A stretch of 64,000 bases of DNA from Flavobacteriales bacterium (lineage in GTDB: Bacteria > Bacteroidota > Bacteroidia > Flavobacteriales_D > Parvicellaceae): assembly GCA_025210295.1 (NCBI GenBank), contig JAOASC010000016.1, positions 124,001-188,000 on the forward strand, in the 5' to 3' direction. Below, in pieces: positions 35,092 through 43,740 of this stretch (positions are counted from its first letter, which is position 1; the number at the start of each line of letters is the position of its first letter). The notes below the pieces were generated by a model. It did not search any database and had not been told where the DNA came from. It saw only the letters and a program-made list of their open reading frames with translations. The position numbers were made by a program, and so were the translations under genes.

Positions 35092-36669
35092 ATGTCATTT
35101 CAAATCAAAATCAAAGAAGCTTGGCCTTTCTTTATTGGAGTAATTGTAGTACTCTTTTTTCAGTTCTCTGTTACTGGAGTTAACTTAAAATACTTTCCAG
35201 GCGATTTAGGAGATGCCAGGTTCAACACCTACTTATTAGAACATGCTCATCAATACTTTACTGGAGAAATTGACGATTTTTGGAACGCCCCTTTTATGTA
35301 CCCTGAAAAAGAAGTTATTTCCTACTCCGATAACCTATTAGGTAGTGCACCTTTCTACTCTATATTTAGAAGTATTGGAATTGATAGAGAGACTGCTTTT
35401 CAATGCTGGTTTATCTTAATGGGATTATTAAACTTTGGTTTTTGTTATCTTTTTCTAAAGGCTGTATTTAAAAATAAGTACACTGCAGTTGTTGGAGCTT
35501 TAATCTTTTCAATTTCAATTGCTTTACATTCTCAATTAACACATGCTCAAGTATTTCCTAGATTCCCTATTCCTATAGCTTTTTGGTTATGTTTTCAATT
35601 TTATAAAACATTTAATCCTATTTATTTTTTAGGAATTTTAATGACGGTAGTGTATCAATTTTATTGTGGGATTTATTTAGGGTTTTTATTAGTCATACCT
35701 GTAACTCTTGTTCTTTTAGGAATTCTTATCAGTAAATATGAGTTGTTGTTTCAAAATATTAAGCGTTTGACATGGTTAGCAAAAATGTTGATTTCACCGA
35801 TAATAAGTGTATTAGCTATACTCCCATTAATGCTTCCTTATTTAAGAAGGTCAGCCTTATTAAATGAAGAAAAAACATACGATGCTATTGTTGCTAGTTT
35901 ACCAACTATTCGCTCCTATTTTTATGTTCACAATAATGGGAACTCACTTTGGAGTTTTCTTTCCAAAACAGGAGAAGATTATCCAGCGTTTTACGATCAT
36001 CAAATATTTGTAGGAGGAATTGGGATGCTTTGTATGCTTCTGTTCTTTGGCTCTCTAATTTTTATTGTTTTAAAAAGAAAATCAAATCAAGCTTTTTATC
36101 TAATAATTGGATTTTCTGCACTACTATCTTTTGCTTTATTTACTAGGTATCAAGGTTTTTCACTTTATGAATATGTTTTCAAAATACCTGGATTTGAAGC
36201 TTTACGTTCATTAACTCGAATCATCAATATTTTTCTAATCTTTTTTGCTTTTGCTACCGCATTTGTAAGCAACTATTTCTTTTCTAAATCAACTCAAACA
36301 GCTCCAATTATTTTTACTGTTTTAGTTCTTATAATTGGAATAGATAACTATACTAAAGAAGCTAGCATTTACCGATCTGAAAAAGCTGTTGCTGTTAAAA
36401 GAGTTGACGATTTAGTTGATAAAATGAGTCATATTCCACCGCAAACAGTTGTAAGCTATGAACCTTTACAACAAGAAGATGCTGCTATATTTTATCAATT
36501 AGATGCAATGCTTGCAAGTCAACAACTCCATTTGAAATCATTAAATGGTTATAGCGCTACATCTCCTGTTGGTTTCGACAGTTATTGGAGAAACATTGAT
36601 AGTACTGCCAGAAATATATGGTTAACTACTAAAAAATTTAATCAAGACTCGTTAATTATTATACATTGA
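35092..36669 (+). CDS. Polytopic membrane protein, GT-C glycosyltransferase-like
   Basis: A 525-residue protein with about eleven membrane helices. The first loop, after helix 1, is acidic with GDLGDARFNTYLLEHAHQYF, resembling the acidic motif of GT-C type transferases that use lipid-linked sugars, but the match is weak. A long soluble C-terminal tail (about 420-525) follows the last helix. I do not recognise the family firmly. It follows the patatin gene by 14 bases. Start is ATG. Confidence 0.7.
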   Translation: MSFQIKIKEAWPFFIGVIVVLFFQFSVTGVNLKYFPGDLGDARFNTYLLEHAHQYFTGEIDDFWNAPFMYPEKEVISYSDNLLGSAPFYSIFRSIGIDRETAFQCWFILMGLLNFGFCYLFLKAVFKNKYTAVVGALIFSISIALHSQLTHAQVFPRFPIPIAFWLCFQFYKTFNPIYFLGILMTVVYQFYCGIYLGFLLVIPVTLVLLGILISKYELLFQNIKRLTWLAKMLISPIISVLAILPLMLPYLRRSALLNEEKTYDAIVASLPTIRSYFYVHNNGNSLWSFLSKTGEDYPAFYDHQIFVGGIGMLCMLLFFGSLIFIVLKRKSNQAFYLIIGFSALLSFALFTRYQGFSLYEYVFKIPGFEALRSLTRIINIFLIFFAFATAFVSNYFFSKSTQTAPIIFTVLVLIIGIDNYTKEASIYRSEKAVAVKRVDDLVDKMSHIPPQTVVSYEPLQQEDAAIFYQLDAMLASQQLHLKSLNGYSATSPVGFDSYWRNIDSTARNIWLTTKKFNQDSLIIIH

Positions 36670-36680
36670 TATAACTTCCA

Positions 36681-37148
36681 TTAACAAGTTTCAGACACCT
36701 CTTTTTTGCTTAATATCCCCATTAATTTAAATAAAGTTTTTTGAAAAGCTAAGACTTCTGACTGCTCAATCGATTCATCTACAAACGAATTCAAAATACG
36801 CTCTGGTATAGTTCTCGCTTTTTCTTTTAATTCCTCTCCTATTTTTGTCAACTCAATAATTACAGTTCGTTCATCTTTTTTAGAACGCTTACGAATTATA
36901 ATTTCTTTTTTCTCGAGTCGCTTCAGTAAAGGTGTCAATGTATTAGACTCCAATAACAATTTTTCTCCAATTTGTTTTACCGTTTGTTCTTCGTATTGCC
37001 AAAGCACTAATAGAACTAAATATTGAGGATATGTGATTGCTAACTCATTCAGGTAAGGTGCATACAGTTTTGTTGTTAATCTAGAAGCTGCATATAAAGG
37101 AAAGCACAATTGATTTTCTAAATAAAGATTTGAAAATTGAGCGTCCAT
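36681..37148 (-). CDS. MarR-family regulator, OhrR-like
   Basis: A 155-residue winged-helix regulator. The N-terminal NQLCFPLYAASRLTTKLY matches the OhrR reactive-cysteine segment, with C15 at the peroxide-sensing place. The winged-helix core reads QIGEKLLLESNTLTPLLKRLEKKEIIIRKRSKKDERTVIIELT. OhrR proteins repress peroxide-defence genes until organic hydroperoxide oxidises this cysteine. It overlaps the glutathione peroxidase gene by one base (TAATG), so the two are co-transcribed, and it likely senses lipid or organic peroxides. Confidence 0.9.
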   Translation of the reverse strand: MDAQFSNLYLENQLCFPLYAASRLTTKLYAPYLNELAITYPQYLVLLVLWQYEEQTVKQIGEKLLLESNTLTPLLKRLEKKEIIIRKRSKKDERTVIIELTKIGEELKEKARTIPERILNSFVDESIEQSEVLAFQKTLFKLMGILSKKEVSETC

Positions 37149-37621
37149 TACAATATACTTTTTATTAATTCCTCCATTGCATCTGGCTTAGTAATTGGAG
37201 CAAATCGTTTAACAGGCTTACCATTTTTATCAATTACAAACTTTGTAAAGTTCCATTTGATTTTACTTCCTAATAACCCTCCTAATTTTGACTTTAAGTA
37301 TTTAAAAATAGGATGCGTATTCTCTCCATTAACTTCAATCTTTTCAAACATTGGAAAACTCACACCATAATTAATTTGACAAAACTCTTCTATTTCATCA
37401 GAATTTCCAGCTTCTTGGTTTCCAAATTGATTGCACGGAAAGCCTAATATTACTAATCCTTGATCTTTGTAAGTTTGATATAATTTTTCTAATCCTTCAT
37501 ACTGTGGTGTTAACCCACATTTACTTGCTGTGTTAACAACTACTATTGTTTTCCCCTTATATTCATCCATTGAAATAACTCCACCATTCAATTTCTTTGC
37601 TTCTAATTTATAAAATTCCAT
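37148..37621 (-). CDS. Glutathione peroxidase family (thiol peroxidase)
   Basis: A 157-residue peroxidase with the active Cys35 in [15 protein letters not shown] (Cys, not Sec), [17 protein letters not shown], and [13 protein letters not shown] with the conserved Trp and Asn. These reduce peroxides, often through thioredoxin in bacteria. The start is the ATG at 37621; a TAAATTTG -7 box sits at 37670-37663. The pair with an OhrR-like regulator is consistent with regulation by organic peroxide. Confidence 0.94.
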   Translation of the reverse strand: MEFYKLEAKKLNGGVISMDEYKGKTIVVVNTASKCGLTPQYEGLEKLYQTYKDQGLVILGFPCNQFGNQEAGNSDEIEEFCQINYGVSFPMFEKIEVNGENTHPIFKYLKSKLGGLLGSKIKWNFTKFVIDKNGKPVKRFAPITKPDAMEELIKSIL

Positions 37622-37662
37622 ATTTTTTATTTTAATCTTGTTCGTTTTAATCGCTCACGATA

Positions 37663-37670
37663 CAAATTTA
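37663..37670 (-). promoter_or_regulatory. -7 box of the peroxidase-OhrR unit
   Basis: TAAATTTG on the minus strand, exact TANNTTTG, 41 bases before the ATG. The remaining intergenic DNA to 37822 shows nothing I can name. Confidence 0.45.
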
Positions 37671-37822
37671 AAAAAAATAAAAACGAATATTGATGAAATA
37701 ATGTTAAAATAACAAAACAAGACTTAAAATAGGAAAACTTTAGTCAGTTGTTAAAAACTACTTCAAACAGATACTTCTTATATGACTAACTTACGCCCAC
37801 AATTATAAAAACGTCTAAAAAC

Positions 37823-38914
37823 ATGAAGAAAATCGTACTTATTTTACTCGGTACTGCTTTGACTTTTAGCTTTTATTCACAAGAGGGATTAACGCAAGAG
37901 GAGCAAGATTTATTAAACAAGGTGAATGCCGAAAATGCAGCTACTGCAGCTACAGCTGAAGCACAGGAAGCATACAATATGGGGATTACTCAATTTGGAA
38001 GTAAAGACTATAAAAAAGCTATCGCTTCATTCAACAAAGCCATTCAAGGAGATCCAAAATTTGAAGCTGCTTATTACAACAAAGGGGTTGCACAAATTCA
38101 ATCAAAACAATACACAGGAGCCATTAGTACATTTACCAAGTTAATTGGAATCAATGAAGAAAATGCAAAGGCTTATGCACAGCGTGGCTTGGCGCATCAA
38201 AAAAATAACGAATTAAAAAAGGCGGTAACAGATTATCAACAAGCTACTTTTTTTGATCCAAAAGACGAAAAGAACTTTTACAACGCAGGTGGGGCTTTAT
38301 TCATGTTAGGAGATTATGACAAAGCGATAAAAATGTTTACCAAAGCTACAGAACTAAAAAGTGATTTTGCAGCAGCTTATAATGACAGAGGTAGTTGCTA
38401 CAGAATGAAAAAAGATTTTCAAAAAGCTTTAGCAGATTATCAAAAAGCTGGAAAGTATGGAGCTAAACATGCTTTTATCTTTAACAATATTGGTACTGTA
38501 AAAAAACAATTAAAAGATTATCAAGGAGCCAAAGATGCTTATAGTAAAGCAATTTCATTAGACCCTAAATTCTATTTAGCTTATAATAACCGTGGAGCTA
38601 TGAATATGGAACAAGGAAAAGCTAATGAAGCATTAATAGACTTTAATAAAGCTATTCAAATCAATAAAAATTATGCTCCAGCTTATAATAACAGAGGAAT
38701 TATAATGCATAAAAAAGAAAAATATAAAGATGCTATTGCAGACTTTACAAAGGCTATTTCAATTGATAAAAACTACGCTGATGCTTATGCTAACAGAGGA
38801 GTATCAAAAGAAATGAATAGAGATATGGAAGGTGCTTGCCAAGATTGGAGCAAAGCCAATGAATTAGGTTCTGAAAAAGGAACAACTTATCATTCAGGAA
38901 ACTGCTCATTCTAA
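37823..38914 (+). CDS. Exported tetratricopeptide-repeat protein
   Basis: A 363-residue protein with signal MKKIVLILLGTALTFSFYSQ, then a helical region and about eight TPR units of 34 residues, each with the A-Y-x-N-x-G/R-x-x...DY/A-x-A-I/L-x-D/A-F/Y-x-K-A-I/L pattern, residues about 50-345. Scaffold for protein-protein contact. The next gene starts 31 bases after, also TPR-bearing and of the PorE/OmpA type, so the two are likely in one unit. Confidence 0.92.
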   Translation: MKKIVLILLGTALTFSFYSQEGLTQEEQDLLNKVNAENAATAATAEAQEAYNMGITQFGSKDYKKAIASFNKAIQGDPKFEAAYYNKGVAQIQSKQYTGAISTFTKLIGINEENAKAYAQRGLAHQKNNELKKAVTDYQQATFFDPKDEKNFYNAGGALFMLGDYDKAIKMFTKATELKSDFAAAYNDRGSCYRMKKDFQKALADYQKAGKYGAKHAFIFNNIGTVKKQLKDYQGAKDAYSKAISLDPKFYLAYNNRGAMNMEQGKANEALIDFNKAIQINKNYAPAYNNRGIIMHKKEKYKDAIADFTKAISIDKNYADAYANRGVSKEMNRDMEGACQDWSKANELGSEKGTTYHSGNCSF

Positions 38915-38945
38915 ATTATTCAATCACTAATCTAAAAAAGAAATT

Positions 38946-41030
38946 ATGAAATCAATATATACAATTTGCCTATCCTCTACTCTATTATTTGGTTCATTAG
39001 CTTATGGTCAAGATGTTCCATTTAAAGCAGGGAATTTTAAAGATAAAAAAGACGAATTTAAGACTGCCTTAGCTCATTTTGAAAAAGGTCAAGAATTAAT
39101 TGAGCAAGGAAATGAAATCATTTACGCTGTTCAAAATCCAGGGAATACATTTAAGTCAGCGATCATTGAATTGAAGAAAGCGCATAAATTTAACCCAAAA
39201 AGTGCTGAAGTAAACTTTATGTTAGGGAATGCTTATTTATACACCAACGAAAAGTACAAAGCATTAGGTTATTTAGAAAAAGCAATCAAATTAAATCCTG
39301 AAGTTGATGATTTTAGTGACTTTTATTTAGGAATGGCCTATCAATTAGATTTAGATTTTTCTAAAGCCTTAAAACACTATACAAAATTCGAATCCAACTC
39401 GAAATCCAAACAAATTGAGTCATTAGGAAGAATGCTCTCAAAACGTAAAAAAGAATGTAAATACGGAAAAGAATTAACTGCTAAACCTGTTAGAGCTTGG
39501 ATTGACAACGTAAAAAGTGTCAACTCTAAAAACGATGAGTACAGTCCATGTATTTCTACTGATGGAGCTACAATTGTATTTACCTCTAATCGTGACAATG
39601 GACATCAAGCCAATGAAGTTGGAGAATATGACGGAGACATTTATGTTACTGAAATGAATGACAAAGGGAAATGGTCGGCTCCAAAAAGCATTGGTTCTCC
39701 TTTAAATACGGAAAAAGATGAGACGGCAACCATGCTTTCATACAATGGTACAAAAATGCTTGTTTACAAAAAAGAAGGAGACAATTATGATGTTTATGAA
39801 AGTAAATTAAAAGGAGCTAATTGGGGTACTCCAAAGGCCTTACATAGAAGTTTAAATACCAGCGCTGACCAAACTTATGCTAGTTATAACTATAATGATC
39901 GTAAAGTCGTTTTTGTTTCAAGTAAAAAAATAGGAAGTTCAAGTAAAGGAACAGATATTTTCACTTGTGGAAGAATGAATGGTCGTAGAGATGAATTTGG
40001 ATCTGCTGTTACAATTGGTTCAACAATAAACACAAAGTTTAACGAAGGGTCTGTTTATATGCATCCTGATGGAGAAACGATGTATTTCAGTAGTGAAGGT
40101 CATAACTCTATGGGAGGTATGGATATCTTTGTTTCGTATAAAAAACAAGGAGCTTGGACAGCACCTGTTAATTTAGGATATCCAATCAACACTCCTTATG
40201 ATGACTATTTCTATGCTTCTACTGCAAGTGGTAAATATGCCTATATTGCCTCTAACAGAGAAGGAGGAAAAGGTGGTTTAGACATCTATAAAATAACCTA
40301 TTGGGGAGAGCCTAAAGAGCAGGCTTTAACTACTGAGGATTATTTACTAGCCAGTGCTGCACAACCAATTAAAAATGTACAAATTGAAAACAAAGTAAAA
40401 GTTAATAAGAAGTCATTAACAGTATTTAAAGGAAAAACAATTGATGCTATTAGTGGTAAAGCTGTTGAAGCGAAAATTACCATTACAGATAACTCAACAG
40501 GTAGTAAAATAGAATCGTTGATGACCAACAGTGCTACTGGTAAATTCTTATTGTCGTTGACTTCTGGTAAAAACTACGGAATTACAGTTGAAGCTGACGG
40601 GTACTTATTCCACAGTGAAAACTTTGACATCAAAAATGGAGGAGCTTTTAATATGGTGAATAAAGTTGTAGAGTTAAAAAACATCAAAAAAGGAAGCACT
40701 ATTGCTTTGCGTAATATCTTTTTCGACTCTGGTAAATCAACTTTACGATCGGAGTCTAATGGAGAGCTAGATCGTTTAGTAAAACTCTTAAAAGAAGTCG
40801 GTTCTTTAAAAATTGAAATTTCAGGACATACTGATAATGTAGGTAGTGAAAGTTTAAATAGCAAGCTTTCTCAAGATAGAGCTCAAGCTGTTGTCGACTA
40901 TTTAGCAGGAAAAGGAATTGCTAAAACACGATTAGTAGCCAAAGGTTATGGTTCTACTAAGCCAATAGCTTCTAACAACAGTTCTTCTGGAAGACAACAA
41001 AATAGGCGAACTGAGTTTAAGATTTTGTAA
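38946..41030 (+). CDS. TPR-PD40-OmpA protein with PorE-like architecture
   Basis: A 694-residue envelope protein. Order: signal MKSIYTICLSSTLLFGSLAYGQ, TPR-like helices (about 35-165), a PD40/WD40-like beta-propeller (about 195-450) with repeats such as DGDIYVTEM, DGETMYFSSEG and GGMDIFVSY, a carboxypeptidase-regulatory-like beta domain (about 490-570), and an OmpA peptidoglycan-binding domain (about 585-694: FFDSGKSTL, ISGHTDNVGS, SQDRAQAVVDYL, RRTEFKIL). This order is that of PorE in T9SS, but the signal lacks a lipobox, and Bacteroidota have several paralogues, so the role is uncertain. Confidence 0.92.
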   Translation: MKSIYTICLSSTLLFGSLAYGQDVPFKAGNFKDKKDEFKTALAHFEKGQELIEQGNEIIYAVQNPGNTFKSAIIELKKAHKFNPKSAEVNFMLGNAYLYTNEKYKALGYLEKAIKLNPEVDDFSDFYLGMAYQLDLDFSKALKHYTKFESNSKSKQIESLGRMLSKRKKECKYGKELTAKPVRAWIDNVKSVNSKNDEYSPCISTDGATIVFTSNRDNGHQANEVGEYDGDIYVTEMNDKGKWSAPKSIGSPLNTEKDETATMLSYNGTKMLVYKKEGDNYDVYESKLKGANWGTPKALHRSLNTSADQTYASYNYNDRKVVFVSSKKIGSSSKGTDIFTCGRMNGRRDEFGSAVTIGSTINTKFNEGSVYMHPDGETMYFSSEGHNSMGGMDIFVSYKKQGAWTAPVNLGYPINTPYDDYFYASTASGKYAYIASNREGGKGGLDIYKITYWGEPKEQALTTEDYLLASAAQPIKNVQIENKVKVNKKSLTVFKGKTIDAISGKAVEAKITITDNSTGSKIESLMTNSATGKFLLSLTSGKNYGITVEADGYLFHSENFDIKNGGAFNMVNKVVELKNIKKGSTIALRNIFFDSGKSTLRSESNGELDRLVKLLKEVGSLKIEISGHTDNVGSESLNSKLSQDRAQAVVDYLAGKGIAKTRLVAKGYGSTKPIASNNSSSGRQQNRRTEFKIL

Positions 41031-41072
41031 GGAACTCAATCAAAACCTCTTAATCTCCTTTCATCAAGGGAG

Positions 41073-41110
41073 AAAAAGCATCTATCTTATTTAAAGGTAG
41101 GTGCTTTTTT
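41073..41110 (+). terminator. Terminator of the TPR/OmpA unit
   Basis: AAAAAGCATCTATC pairs with GGTAGGTGCTTTTT (with G-U wobbles) around a short loop and ends in a T run, about 43 bases after the stop. Confidence 0.8.
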
Positions 41111-41234
41111 ATTAAGTAGTACTATAGTACAAGTTGTAATATGAAAGCTATTTTTTGATATATTTAAGTATTCATCCTGTTTTTGCTAACCCCAATTTCT
41201 ATCTAAAAAAATAGATTTGTTTACCTATCCCGTC

Positions 41235-42158
41235 ATGTCAATTGTACAACAATTTCCTTTTACCCTCATTTTAAAATCCAGTAGTTTGTTTCTATTACTC
41301 TGCTTATTTAATTATACAGCATTAGCTCAACGTCCTTTTCAACTCTATGAAAGTACATGGGAACATGATCCAATGGGAGCATTAATTAATAGTTTTAACA
41401 TTAACTTGACTCAAAATGACAATGAGTTTTCATTTGATACTCAAATTTTATTAGACTCTGTCGATGCTAATACAGCCACCAATATTATTGCCCTAGACCA
41501 AACATGTATGGAATATTCAAGTTACCCTCATTATTATTTTTCTTATTCCTTAGACACAGTCTGTTCAACTGGTGTTGAATGGAGTCAAATAGAGATTAGT
41601 GACTGTAATAATGAAGTTTGTAAACTATATTCAAACGTTGAACTCCCTTTTCAAGGTCAGGTCATCAATTATGGATTTCCCGAGTATCGATGTAATAGAA
41701 ATAGCTTTTCACTTACTTTTCAAAACCTCAATACTTCAACCCCCGGTTTTTTGGAACTCATTTTAAGAATTGGGACCGTTAACTCACCAAATGGAAGTCC
41801 TAATTTTGATCATCAATATTATTCTGAGTTTCCCATATTGGTTTCAATCAATGGAGGTAGTTGTTCAAACGAGCAATATAGCGCATTAAGGGACCCTCAA
41901 TCCAGTTTTGGAAAGGAATTCGAGATTTATTACCCCGAAAATAGTAACGATATCGAAATTAAGATTAACCAAAATATCGTTTTAAGTCATCTCAAATTTG
42001 ATTTGATAACTGTTACAGGTCAAACGATACGTTCAATTGACATCCATGATTATCGTACTACGATTTCTCGATTAAATCTTACTACAGGAATTTATTTTCT
42101 TGTTATGACTGATTTAAATAACGGGCATAAAACATCAAAAAGAATTTTTATTCAATAA
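41235..42158 (+). CDS. Exported T9SS-type cargo protein
   Basis: A 307-residue protein from the ATG at 41235; a TTG six codons upstream is less likely. Signal region is LILKSSSLFLLLCLFNYTALAQ. The last 70 residues (from about 240) are a T9SS type A C-terminal domain: LSHLKFDLITVTGQTIRSI, then LTTGIYFLVMTD and the last strand SKRIFIQ. It lacks the usual N-P-x-x-x turn at the domain start. The middle has five or six cysteines and no known domain. The C-terminal domain directs export across the outer membrane. Confidence 0.85.
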   Translation: MSIVQQFPFTLILKSSSLFLLLCLFNYTALAQRPFQLYESTWEHDPMGALINSFNINLTQNDNEFSFDTQILLDSVDANTATNIIALDQTCMEYSSYPHYYFSYSLDTVCSTGVEWSQIEISDCNNEVCKLYSNVELPFQGQVINYGFPEYRCNRNSFSLTFQNLNTSTPGFLELILRIGTVNSPNGSPNFDHQYYSEFPILVSINGGSCSNEQYSALRDPQSSFGKEFEIYYPENSNDIEIKINQNIVLSHLKFDLITVTGQTIRSIDIHDYRTTISRLNLTTGIYFLVMTDLNNGHKTSKRIFIQ

Positions 42159-42227
42159 CTTTTATAGAACGTTTTTTTATGTTTTAATATGTATAGAAAA
42201 TTGAAAAATCTTATCATAGCAAAGAGC

Positions 42228-42298
42228 TTATGTAAAGAAAACTGGATTTTCTTTACATAATAGATTACCTTTGTAAAGAAAATTGGATTTTCTTTACA
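42228..42298 (+). repeat. Two palindromes, 41 bases apart, at the Fic promoter
   Basis: Palindrome 1 has perfect 14-base arms (42228-42241 and 42247-42260) around CTGGA. Palindrome 2 has 11-base arms (42272-42282 and 42288-42298) around TTGGA. The core TGTAAAGAAAA...TTTTCTTTACA is the same, and the two centres are 41 bases apart (about four helical turns). A -7 box lies between them, with palindrome 2 covering the expected start of transcription and lying next to the ATG. This looks like a paired operator. Confidence 0.85.
42266..42273 (+). promoter_or_regulatory. -7 box of the fic gene between two palindromes
   Basis: TACCTTTG, exact TANNTTTG, 27 bases before the ATG. The -33 position falls in the first palindrome. 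The match to TTTG there is poor, as in a promoter needing or blocked by a regulator. Confidence 0.65.
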
Positions 42299-42300
42299 TA

Positions 42301-43377
42301 ATGAATTCTTTTGAACTCAAAATATTACCAATAACTGAAGATATAGAATCTAGAAAGGTTTTAAAAAGATTAGCGAATGCTCATAGAGCCTTGGCAGAAC
42401 TTAAAGGAATAGCCTCAAGCATACCTAATAAAAACATTTTAATAAACACACTCGTACTAAAAGAAGCAAAAAATAGCTCTGAAATTGAGAACATCATTAC
42501 CACACATGATGATTTATATAAAACTGAACTAAATTTAGAAAGTACAAAGTCATTAGATGCTAAAGAAGTGCAAAGTTATATCGGTGCTCTGAAAAAAGGA
42601 TATCGTTTAATCTCAAGTAAAGGAATTTTGACCAACAATGATATTATACAAATTCAGTCTGAATTAGAAAAAAATAATGCTGGCTTTAGAAAAGTACCAG
42701 GCACTGAACTAAAAAACACTATAACAGGAGAAACAGTCTATACACCTCCTCAAGATTATAATAGCATAAAAAAATTAATGGTTAACCTCGAAGCTTTTAT
42801 CAATGATGATTCTCTTTCTGATTTTGATCCAATTGTAAAAATGGCTATCATTCATTATCAATTTGAAAGTATCCACCCTTTTTATGACGGAAATGGTAGA
42901 ACTGGAAGGATTATCAATGTTTTATATCTTGTGATGAAAGGCTTATTGGAATTACCTATTTTATATATGAGTCAATATATTATTAAAAATAAAAATATGT
43001 ATTACCAATTATTACAGGAAGTTAGAACCACTAGTAATTGGGAAAACTGGTTATTGTACATCATAAATGCAATTGAAAATACTGCTTTGCAAACAATAAA
43101 TTTAATTAAAGCTATTAAAGATTTAATGTTAGAATACAAGCATTTAATTCGAGCTAACTATAAATTTTATAGTCAAGATCTATTGAATAATTTATTTCAG
43201 CATCCCTATACAAAAATTGAATTTATTGAAAGAGATTTAAAAGTATCTAGAGTAACAGCTGCAAACTACTTAAATCGTCTTGCTAATGATGGGATTTTAA
43301 TTAAACAAAAACTTGGAACTGGTAATTATTATATCAATCATAAGCTTTTTCATATTTTAACGAAAAATAATCATTAA
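42301..43377 (+). CDS. Fic-domain AMP-transferase with C-terminal winged helix
   Basis: A 358-residue protein from the ATG at 42301. An N-terminal Fic_N-type helical domain (about 1-90) contains S59-S-E-I-E63-N64, matching the inhibitory [S/T]xxxE[G/N] motif of class II Fic proteins. The Fic motif is HPFYDGNGRTGR (H192). The C-terminus (about 295-345) has a winged-helix: FIERDLKVSRVTAANYLNRL with DNA-recognition look. It should transfer AMP to a hydroxyl side chain and be held off by its own inhibitory helix. The two palindromes just upstream suggest that its winged helix regulates its own gene. No separate antitoxin gene is seen. Confidence 0.93.
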   Translation: MNSFELKILPITEDIESRKVLKRLANAHRALAELKGIASSIPNKNILINTLVLKEAKNSSEIENIITTHDDLYKTELNLESTKSLDAKEVQSYIGALKKGYRLISSKGILTNNDIIQIQSELEKNNAGFRKVPGTELKNTITGETVYTPPQDYNSIKKLMVNLEAFINDDSLSDFDPIVKMAIIHYQFESIHPFYDGNGRTGRIINVLYLVMKGLLELPILYMSQYIIKNKNMYYQLLQEVRTTSNWENWLLYIINAIENTALQTINLIKAIKDLMLEYKHLIRANYKFYSQDLLNNLFQHPYTKIEFIERDLKVSRVTAANYLNRLANDGILIKQKLGTGNYYINHKLFHILTKNNH

Positions 43378-43417
43378 CTAGCTAAAATAAAACATAGAAT
43401 TTTAATTAATAGAATCA

Positions 43418-43723
43418 ATGCAACCGAGTAACCATAAATTATTAAAAGAACTTCAATGGATAGCACTTTCTTTTGGTATAACACTTATTCCTATTCTATT
43501 CTTATGGATTATATATGGTTCTTCTATTGAAATAAACAATCACGATACCTTTTTTGTAATACCATTATTCGAATTATTTCTAGCAATATTTTTTATTCTT
43601 TCAATCATAATTAACATTGTAAGAATATTCAAAATGAAGCTCTCCTCTATTCCGTTTTTGATTACGCTTAGTCTTCAATTAGTTTTTGCTATTGGGATTA
43701 TTATGTTAGCTATTAATCAATAA
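43418..43723 (+). CDS. Small membrane protein
   Basis: A 101-residue protein with three hydrophobic helices (about 12-34, 45-70 and 77-98). No family recognised. A short loop between the first two (SSIEINNHDTFFVIPLFE) carries an NHDTFFVI segment that recurs in small bacterial membrane proteins of unknown role. Forty bases after the fic stop and 17 bases before lpxK. Confidence 0.65.
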   Translation: MQPSNHKLLKELQWIALSFGITLIPILFLWIIYGSSIEINNHDTFFVIPLFELFLAIFFILSIIINIVRIFKMKLSSIPFLITLSLQLVFAIGIIMLAINQ

Positions 43724-43740
43724 AACACTACTTTTACGGT

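Noticed and set aside
42228-42300. Repeats as a CRISPR array
   Set aside because: Only two copies exist, they are palindromic with a 41-base period, and they lie at a promoter.
42301-43377. Fic protein as a classical toxin with a separate antitoxin
   Set aside because: An inhibitory motif is within the protein itself (class II), and no small antitoxin gene precedes it.
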